Below, one piece after another: positions 22,104 to 26,478 of a DNA stretch of 26,478 nucleotides (position 1 is its first letter; every line of letters starts with the position of its first letter). The translations under genes and the position numbers were made by a program. Origin of the DNA: Treponema sp. (lineage in GTDB: Bacteria > Spirochaetota > Spirochaetia > Treponematales > Treponemataceae). Location of the stretch: NCBI GenBank assembly GCA_004554075.1, contig SFOB01000029.1, positions 1 through 26,478 on the forward strand. Reading direction: 5' to 3'. The notes under the pieces are model-generated. The model was given only the letters and a program-made list of their open reading frames with translations, was not told where the DNA came from and ran no database searches.

Positions 22104-22110
22104 ATATATG

Positions 22111-22770
22111 ATGAGTGTATCAGCTGCGATTATAAACATTAACGACTCTTCAGGAGTAACGGATGCCATTCAAGAAGGTACAGTTTTTGAATATATACTT
22201 CATGATCCAAGTCCTGAAAGTAAAGAAAAACTCAAAAACATCGTTTTAGAATTTCTCAAAAAAATAAATCTGGAAAAGTCTTATAATCTTTTATGTCTTT
22301 GTCTGGAAGAAATAATTTCAAACTCAGTAAAAGCAAATATAAAGAGAGCTTATTTTATCTCTCATAATCTTGATATTAATAAACCCGAAGATTATGAAAA
22401 GGGAATGAAGTCTTTTAAGGAAGATGGTTTAAGTAAAATAAAGGACATGACCTTTGTAAAAAAGATAAGTGACATGGGGCTTTATGTTAAACTATATTTT
22501 TTAATTCTTAATAATGGTCTTACCATAACTGCTAAAAATAATTCTGTTATATCTAAAGAAGAAATTGACAGGGTAAATAAAAAACTAAAACTTTCTGAAA
22601 ATAAATCTCCAGAAGACCTTTTTATGAATTCAATAGATCAGACAGAAGGGGCAGGCCTTGGCATTATCATGATTAAAAAGATTTTAAGCCAGATTAGTTC
22701 TGCTCCAGACTGCTTTGCCATCAGCGCTACAGAGACAGAAACAATCACAGAATTGAAAATTATACCTTAA
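22111..22770 (+). CDS. GHKL-type (histidine-kinase-like) ATPase domain protein
   Basis: The 219-residue soluble protein has features of the HATPase_c fold: an N-box-like LCLEEIISNSVKAN (about residues 69-82) with Glu and Asn in the Mg-ATP-binding positions, and a glycine-lid TEGAGLGIIMIKKIL (about 184-198) followed by a closing strand pair (ETITELKII). Between them is an unusual helical insert of about 60 residues, and I see no clear DxGxG box (ISDMGLY at about 127 may be its remnant). It lacks a histidine phosphotransfer domain and a sensor, so it may be an RsbW-like switch kinase or a partner of a separate receiver. I chose the ATG at the predicted transcript start. A longer upstream frame (from 22033) contains the promoter and is unlikely. 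Confidence 0.65.
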   Translation: MSVSAAIININDSSGVTDAIQEGTVFEYILHDPSPESKEKLKNIVLEFLKKINLEKSYNLLCLCLEEIISNSVKANIKRAYFISHNLDINKPEDYEKGMKSFKEDGLSKIKDMTFVKKISDMGLYVKLYFLILNNGLTITAKNNSVISKEEIDRVNKKLKLSENKSPEDLFMNSIDQTEGAGLGIIMIKKILSQISSAPDCFAISATETETITELKIIP

Positions 22771-22789
22771 ACTTTTATTAGAAAATCAT

Positions 22790-22795
22790 TATAAT
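22790..22795 (+). promoter_or_regulatory. -10 box of the secreted-protein gene, short leader
   Basis: A perfect TATAAT, with TTAAAC 17 bp upstream (22767-22772), predicts a start at 22802, six bases before the ATG at 22808. No ribosome-binding site is present. Confidence 0.55.
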
Positions 22796-22807
22796 AAAAG
22801 TATCAGT

Positions 22808-23491
22808 ATGAAAAAATGCATTTCAATTCTTTTTTGCTCACTTATTTTACTCTCAAATATCTTTTGCATTGAAAGAAGTATTTCTCATTCATATAAAGCT
22901 GATTATAGTCTGTTTCCGGATAATCCATATAAAACTCAGTATATCAAAAATCTGACTGGAAAATATGACATCAGATACTGTGTTCAGTCTAATCTTGTGA
23001 TTCCTAAAAATGAAGCTCAAGGTTATGACTGTTCAGATATTCTAAAGAAGCTGGACCAGATGGGCGGACTTGATAAAGAATGCTATGGCGTTAGTTTTAT
23101 AGACCCAAAAAGCGGAGAAAGAAAAGCCTTATTCAAGAAAGCCGAGTTTGACAGAAGTACAGGCCAGTTGTATGTAAAAGATAAGGCTGCCGGCGGTTTG
23201 AACTTTGATGTTGGAATTGATACTTACAAGAACAACGGAAATATTTATATAGTAAATGCAATCATAAATAAAAAGCCGGATAATATATTTGTTCGCGGAA
23301 TTAAAAAACGTGAAGCAGAAATTTTTATTCTCATGCGTGAAGATGAAGAAAATATAAGTGTTTATGCTTTAATTCAATGTTCCTATTCTCCTCTTGAACA
23401 TAAGGTCTTTAAGAATCTCGTAGAAACTTCTGTTACTTTAAGAGTTATTGAAATTCAGAACTGGTTTTACAGAATGATTTGTAAGAAATAA
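22808..23491 (+). CDS. Secreted protein of unknown function
   Basis: The 227-residue product begins with a typical signal peptide: MKK, a hydrophobic core (about residues 4-19) and a probable cleavage region near FCIERS. The Cys at the end of the core has Phe before it, which does not fit a good lipobox, so a soluble periplasmic or surface protein is more likely than a lipoprotein. The mature part is mixed alpha/beta, with a basic C terminus (WFYRMICKK) and further cysteines near residues 58, 75 and 98. I recognise no family. It follows the GHKL-type ATPase by 37 bases but has its own TATAAT. It is the last ordinary gene before the island-like region. Confidence 0.7.
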   Translation: MKKCISILFCSLILLSNIFCIERSISHSYKADYSLFPDNPYKTQYIKNLTGKYDIRYCVQSNLVIPKNEAQGYDCSDILKKLDQMGGLDKECYGVSFIDPKSGERKALFKKAEFDRSTGQLYVKDKAAGGLNFDVGIDTYKNNGNIYIVNAIINKKPDNIFVRGIKKREAEIFILMREDEENISVYALIQCSYSPLEHKVFKNLVETSVTLRVIEIQNWFYRMICKK

Positions 23492-23550
23492 AAAAGAAAT
23501 AATCAAAAAATAATCCAGACAGAAAGATTTTTGATTTAACAAAAGGGATA

Positions 23551-23579
23551 AAAAAAAGCTCCTGAACTAGTCAGAAGCT
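23551..23579 (-). terminator. Rho-independent terminator of the former tRNA gene
   Basis: On the minus strand a 9-bp stem (23579-23571 with 23565-23557, one G-T pair) with a 5-nt loop is followed by T7. It lies just beyond the tRNA 3' fragment. Confidence 0.8.
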
Positions 23580-23585
23580 TTATCG

Positions 23586-23627
23586 TGCCACAGGTTAGAA
23601 TCGAACTAACGACATACGGATTTTCAG
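23586..23627 (-). tRNA. 3' half of a tRNA-Phe gene (5' half missing): probable att site
   Basis: On the minus strand one reads an anticodon loop CTGAAAA (GAA, Phe), the 3' anticodon strand TCCGT, a variable loop ATGTC, a perfect T-arm GTTAG-TTCGATT-CTAAC, the acceptor 3' strand CTGTGGC and discriminator A; CCA is not encoded. Upstream bases do not supply the 5' anticodon strand (ACGGA), a D-arm or the acceptor 5' strand GCCACAG. The fragment begins right at the anticodon loop, where tyrosine recombinases commonly exchange strands, and it keeps the chromosomal terminator at 23551-23579. It therefore probably marks the left end of an island whose right end restores a full tRNA. Confidence 0.7.
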
Positions 23628-24337
23628 AACGAAAAATCCCCTCAATGGCATAGCATTAGTATCTTGTTAAGTAACTCTATTATAACATAAATTATTTAAT
23701 TTTCAACTAAATTGCATTATTTTGTATAGGGTTGTTTTTATTTTTGCACTGTTTTTGCACTACACGTGCATTATCCGTGCACTGCCGACATACGGACTAG
23801 TAATCCGTGAATAATCCGGAGCTCTGAAAAAGGGGTTCTTTATAGTCGTTCGCTCCAGCCGTACTTCGTACAGCTTCCGCTCACTACATTCCTCTTGTTC
23901 CAGAAAATTCACCTTCCCCAAAAGGTAGCAAACAGAGTGTTCACTCAGTCACTCCATTTCGCTTACTCAGCCGCTTTCATTCCAGTACAAAACCTCTTAT
24001 ACCAGCTCCATTCCGTTCCTTCGTTCACACACTGTTTGCATATACTAGAAAGCTCGCACGCGGGCATAGTGCAAGCGGAACAGGAAGCAATGCAAGCACC
24101 GTCAGCCCAGTTGCTGCGTGCATCTGCTTCGCAGTAGCACTACGCTTTGTGGGCTGCCTGTTTCCGCAGGCGGGCATTTTCATAAGGGTACATTTTTTGC
24201 CATCCGCAAACATCGTATTTTAAAAATACAGTTACTCTTGGCGGTTTCAGTAAGAACTCTTTTTGTATAAGCCGACAGCGTTTCTTAGTTCTACAAGTTG
24301 ACCTTCAAATGAAAAATGAAGCAGGTGAGTGTCGCAA
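23628..24337. other. Gene-poor left part of the putative island
   Basis: I see no convincing gene here. Open frames at 23895-24137 (+) and 24025-24213 (-) overlap each other on opposite strands, lack ribosome sites and have compositions unlike the neighbours. At 23744-23785 the word TTTTTGCACT occurs twice, followed by two inverted GTGCA words. An 11-base word cgacatacgga is shared by the tRNA fragment (23610-23620) and 23786-23796. These could be recombinase-binding repeats. Small hairpins such as gcctg-tttccg-caggc type arms occur near 24160. Confidence 0.5.
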
Positions 24338-24486
24338 CTTAAAATAGCGGGCACGCAAAAGTGTTCCCCCTTTCCCCCCTAAGAACCCCTCTTTCCCCCT
24401 CCCAAAAAATAAAGAATGCTATTCTAGCTTAGGGGGGACAGGGGGCACCCTTTTACTCAACATTGCAGTTGTCCCGCTATTTTAAG
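24338..24486. repeat. 149-bp imperfect inverted repeat with C-rich / G-rich arms
   Basis: The ends are perfect 14-bp inverted repeats cttaaaatagcggg (24338-24351) and cccgctattttaag (24473-24486). Inside, a C-rich tract ending in cctaag (to 24383) pairs with a G-rich tract starting cttagg (24428), with few mismatches over about 25 bp. The right arm has a bulge of about 13 nt and the loop is about 44 nt. There is no coding capacity. The form is that of a miniature inverted-repeat element or of a long structured RNA; no clear target duplication is seen. Confidence 0.65.
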
Positions 24487-24739
24487 ATGCTCAGCTGGTC
24501 TTACAAAGTCGGCTTTTTGGGAACTATCTTTGTGTGGGAAAAATGGTTGCCTCAATCGCACAGGGGTCGGCATAAACGCCACCCCTGCGCTCAATCGGCA
24601 AGGCGGCAACGTCCGTGTTGCCGCCTCTTACGCCGTTGAGTTTTTCTTCCAAAATGAATATGTCTCTTACGCAGGTCGCTCTGGTCGCGCGTCCGTGCGC
24701 TCCCGTCGCTCAGCGGAACGAGGATTCTTCCAGCTCCAG

Positions 24740-24798
24740 TGATCTGCACCCCTAAAAAGTAACACATTTAAAATCGACTGGTGGCGAAAAGGTGACAG
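24740..24798 (+). repeat. Left terminal inverted repeat of the IS (59 bp)
   Basis: Aligned without gaps to the reverse complement of 26200-26258, about three quarters of positions match, with the first 12 identical. GTAACAC and GGTGACAG words spaced about 32 bp apart recur in both ends and may be transposase sites. Confidence 0.85.
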
Positions 24799-24812
24799 AT
24801 TTGGAGGCAAAA

Positions 24813-25208
24813 ATGGAAAGCGGAAGCGTACCAGTCGAGACAAGAATCAATGCAATTGTTGATTATGAAGTGAAGAAACTGAGCAAAAAGGCGATAGCAC
24901 GAAAATACGGAGTCAGTGATTCAACCGTAAGGGGCTGGATGCATACAAGAGATTATTTTGTGAATAAATGCCTGGAAATTGCTAAAATAGCCTCAGAAGG
25001 AAAATTGAACTATTTTCTTGGTGAGGAAGCAATGGAACAAGAAGAAGAAAATCCCGTAGATCTTGCAAAACAGGTAAAATACCTGAAGCAAAAACTTGCA
25101 TATTATGAAGCACTTGCAGAAGAATGCGGGATTAAAGTTGACAAAGTATCAAAAAAAAACGGTGCAGGGCAATCAAGCGGGCAGCCGAAAAAACAGGAGG
25201 GAAACTGA
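24813..25208 (+). CDS. IS3-family transposase OrfA
   Basis: OrfA is the DNA-binding part of the transposase. The 131-residue protein contains a helix-turn-helix LSKKAIARKYGVSDSTVRGW (about residues 23-42) and a leucine-zipper-like helix (LAKQVKYLKQKLAYYEAL, about 84-101) as in IS3-family OrfA proteins. I start at ATG 24813 with GGAGG six bases upstream; an in-frame GTG at 24792 lies inside the terminal repeat and has no such site. Near its end an A9 run contains the heptamer A_AAA_AAC in the correct phase (25154-25160), a canonical slippery site leading into orfB. Confidence 0.85.
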   Translation: MESGSVPVETRINAIVDYEVKKLSKKAIARKYGVSDSTVRGWMHTRDYFVNKCLEIAKIASEGKLNYFLGEEAMEQEEENPVDLAKQVKYLKQKLAYYEALAEECGIKVDKVSKKNGAGQSSGQPKKQEGN

Positions 25209-26074
25209 CAGTTTACTGCAGGATAGCAAACATAAACCGAAAAAACTACTACGATTTTCTGAAACAAAAAGATGAACCGGAAGATGACGAGATTCTTGTA
25301 TTCATTAAAGAAAAACAAATCAGTCACAATTATGGAATCGGCTATAGACCGATGACTAATCTGGTACGCCAAAAGTTTGCAATAGAAATAAGCGGGAAGA
25401 AAATCCTCAGGCTTATGAAGGAAAACGCACTGCTTTCAACAGTCCGAAGAAAACGTTTTACACCGGAAGAATACAACAGGATGAGGAAAAACAAGGAAGA
25501 AGTCCCTGAAAACCTTCTTAAACGTAATTTTTTCGCCTTAGAAAGCAACAAAAAGTATGTTTCAGACCTGACATATCTTTACGGCAGAGAATGCGTGAAG
25601 TACCTAAGCCTGATTGAGGATCTGTTCAACGGAGAAATCGTAGCGTGGAAAATTTCTGATCATCCTGATGAAGAACTGTGTGAGAATACATTGGACTTAC
25701 TTGCAGCAGAAAGAAATCTTAAAGGAGCCATTTTTCATACAGACCAGGGGTCAACTTATCTTTCTCCAAAATTCAAGGAAAAGATTAAGTTTTTTGGAAT
25801 GATTCAAAGCTGTTCTGCAAGAGGAGTCTGCTGGGATAATGCATCAATGGAAAGTGCAAACGGAGTAATAAAAACCGAATGCCTTTACAATAAGTTCGGC
25901 AAGTCAAAGTTCAAAAACAGACAAATTCCCATTGATGAAGTTGTAGCTGAAATTGCGCCATTTATTGAATATTACAACAACGAAAGACCAAAGCAGTCTT
26001 TAGGCGGATTATCACCAGTGCAGTTTCGGGAACACAATCCGAAAGGGACATATCTGATGGTCATAAAAGATTGA
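25160..26074 (+). CDS. IS3-family transposase OrfB, DDE integrase core, expressed by -1 frameshift
   Basis: The frame is open from 25142, has no ATG until 25352, and the conserved N-terminal region lies before that ATG (for example NYGIGYRPMTNL and the helix SGKKILRLMKENALLS). So synthesis as an OrfAB fusion through the slippery A_AAA_AAC at 25154-25160 is most likely. The coordinates given start at the first codon after the slip. The rve/DDE core shows Asp in YVSDLTYLYG, Asp in FHTDQGSTYLS and Glu in MESANGVIKTE, plus the family's YYNNERPKQSLGGLSPVQF near the C terminus. All three acidic catalytic residues are present. Confidence 0.88.
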   Translation, partial: RCRAIKRAAEKTGGKLTVYCRIANINRKNYYDFLKQKDEPEDDEILVFIKEKQISHNYGIGYRPMTNLVRQKFAIEISGKKILRLMKENALLSTVRRKRFTPEEYNRMRKNKEEVPENLLKRNFFALESNKKYVSDLTYLYGRECVKYLSLIEDLFNGEIVAWKISDHPDEELCENTLDLLAAERNLKGAIFHTDQGSTYLSPKFKEKIKFFGMIQSCSARGVCWDNASMESANGVIKTECLYNKFGKSKFKNRQIPIDEVVAEIAPFIEYYNNERPKQSLGGLSPVQFREHNPKGTYLMVIKD

Positions 26075-26199
26075 CAGAAATCAGAGTATTTGCAATTATA
26101 AAAACCTGTAACTGTTTTGAAACAGAAGAAACACTTTTGTCTCTCAAACGGTTACAGTAAAATAAATATGCTGTATTACAGCTGACTAAAAATAAGAAA
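26075..26199. other. Non-coding 3' part of the IS with a 12-bp hairpin
   Basis: No gene is present. The arms ctgtaactgttttga (26106-26120) and tcaaacggttacag (26144-26157) pair over 12 bp plus 2 after a bulge, one pair being G-T. The stem could end the transposase transcript or block read-in, though no long T-run follows. Confidence 0.5.
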
Positions 26200-26258
26200 G
26201 TGTCACCAATTCGACACCAGTGACTTTTAAAACTGTCACCTTTTTTGGGTGCAGATCA
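26200..26258 (-). repeat. Right terminal inverted repeat of the IS (59 bp)
   Basis: This is the inverted counterpart of 24740-24798. On the minus strand it starts TGATCTGCACCC and contains GGTGACAG and GGTGACAC words. Confidence 0.85.
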
Positions 26259-26260
26259 CA

Positions 26261-26322
26261 GAAGCAGACTTGCCAAAAGATATGGACGCTTCGCGCCCTT
26301 GAATTTGAGGCAAGACTGCTTC
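26261..26322. repeat. 14-bp inverted repeat at the IS target site
   Basis: gaagcagacttgcc (26261-26274) pairs with ggcaagactgcttc (26309-26322) with one mismatch. The insertion point lies exactly at the foot of this hairpin. Two further hairpins follow at 26360-26376 and 26424-26439. Confidence 0.65.
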
Positions 26323-26442
26323 TTCCGAGTTTATTTTCCAAAGTGTCAGTCCTCGTACAGTCCGCCTGCGGCGGACAAGCTGATTTCATCTACTCATCCA
26401 TTCACCGAGAAGCTACGTTCAGACAGCTTCCAAAAGCTGCGG

Positions 26443-26478
26443 ATGACTAAAATCGAAGAGCCGTTAAAAAAAATGCAT
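26443..26478 (+). other. Start of a second copy of the 7437-7559 repeat core; also an open frame cut by the window end
   Basis: Bases 26447-26471 match the minus-strand core of the structured repeat at 7437-7559 with a single difference. The stretch also reads as the start of a frame, MTKIEEPLKKMH, with its ATG overlapping the end of the preceding frame. In the first copy the same codons read AKIEEPLK and the internal difference is synonymous (GAA/GAG). It is too short to decide between a gene start and a structural repeat. Confidence 0.4.

Larger units (their letters stand above)
24740..26258 (+). mobile_element. Complete IS3-family insertion sequence, 1519 bp
   Basis: The element begins and ends with TGATCTGCACCC in inverted orientation and is flanked by a 3-bp direct repeat CAG (24737-24739 and 26259-26261), typical of IS3-family transposition. 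It encodes orfA and, in the -1 frame, orfB with a DDE catalytic core. Both frames are intact and the inverted repeats are well matched, so it may still be active. The tip TGATC resembles that of IS3 itself. Confidence 0.92.
24530..26450 (+). pseudogene. Reading frame split by the IS3-family element
   Basis: A frame from TTG 24530 runs to CAG 24739 and is ended by the TGA of the insertion-sequence tip. If the element and one CAG copy are removed, the frame continues from 26262 to the stop at 26448-26450, giving about 133 codons in total. The peptide is rich in Arg, Ser and Ala, has no motif I know, and its DNA is full of hairpins (for example gtccgcc-tgc-ggcggac at 26360-26376). It could be a disrupted small gene or just a repeat that happens to stay open. 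The frame is also open for some distance upstream of 24530. No ribosome site is visible. Confidence 0.4.

Noticed and set aside
22033..22110. Longer N terminus for the GHKL ATPase gene starting at 22033
   Set aside because: The extra 26 codons contain the -35 and -10 elements and encode an A+T-driven hydrophobic stretch; the predicted transcript begins after them.
23628..23690. Possible complete tRNA on the minus strand around 23586-23690
   Set aside because: The sequence 5' of the anticodon loop does not pair with the 3' strands and no D-arm is found, so only a 3' fragment is supported.
23780..23810. Anticodon-arm-like hairpin acgga-ctagtaa-tccgt
   Set aside because: It is an isolated 5-bp stem with a 7-nt loop; no T-arm or acceptor stem is nearby.
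23895..24213. Two overlapping open frames of 80 (+) and 62 (-) codons
   Set aside because: They lie on opposite strands over the same hairpin-rich DNA, lack ribosome sites and have unusual composition. I treat them as chance frames in a repeat.
24361..24450. CRISPR-like or tandem C-rich repeats
   Set aside because: The C-rich blocks are irregular, not spaced repeats; they are explained by the long inverted repeat.

Overview
The window looks like a piece of a Treponema-type spirochaete chromosome. The coding density is high and the A+T content moderate. A periplasmic-flagellum block (flbB-like, fliK, flgD, flgE) has the gene order I recall from spirochaete flagellar operons, and its FlgE keeps Lys165 and Cys178, the residues cross-linked as lysinoalanine in Treponema hooks. 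The order rpsT, hup, lnt, bactofilin, rho, rpmE is also one I recall from treponemes. I cannot name the species.

Layout. 1-1779: 3' part of a DinG-like helicase gene and a PlsC-type acyltransferase. 1876-2049 (-): a 57-residue zinc-ribbon protein, facing rpsT across a divergent promoter pair. 2206-7355: rpsT, then hup-lnt-bactofilin, then rho with an Asn-rich disordered N-terminal region, then rpmE. 7437-7559: a strongly structured non-coding repeat. 7627-10007: an RlmK-like methyltransferase (-) facing a three-gene operon of unknown function. 10143-15505: DEAD-box RNA helicase, ABC-F ATPase and UvrD/PcrA helicase. 15574-16863: hexokinase. 16915-20987: flagellar block. 21081-23491: ankyrin-repeat protein (-), GHKL-type ATPase and a secreted protein.

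From about 23551 the character changes. A 3' half of a tRNA-Phe gene with its terminator marks the probable left edge of an integrated island running off the right end. The island part seen here is gene-poor, rich in hairpins and other inverted repeats, and carries an intact IS3-family element (24740-26258) with a 3-bp target duplication. Removing the element rejoins a continuous reading frame. The last 36 bases match the core of the structured repeat at 7437-7559.

Three patterns cut across genes. (1) Several genes appear to be leaderless or nearly so, with the -10 hexamer placed so that transcription starts within 0-6 nt of the start codon. (2) Small palindromes with a GTCAT head lie just after stop codons, and one is inserted in frame inside the RlmK-like protein. 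(3) A 123-nt repeat on the minus strand folds as a three-way junction with a GAAA tetraloop, and its core also reads as a short conserved peptide. This repeat is the best candidate here for something undescribed.
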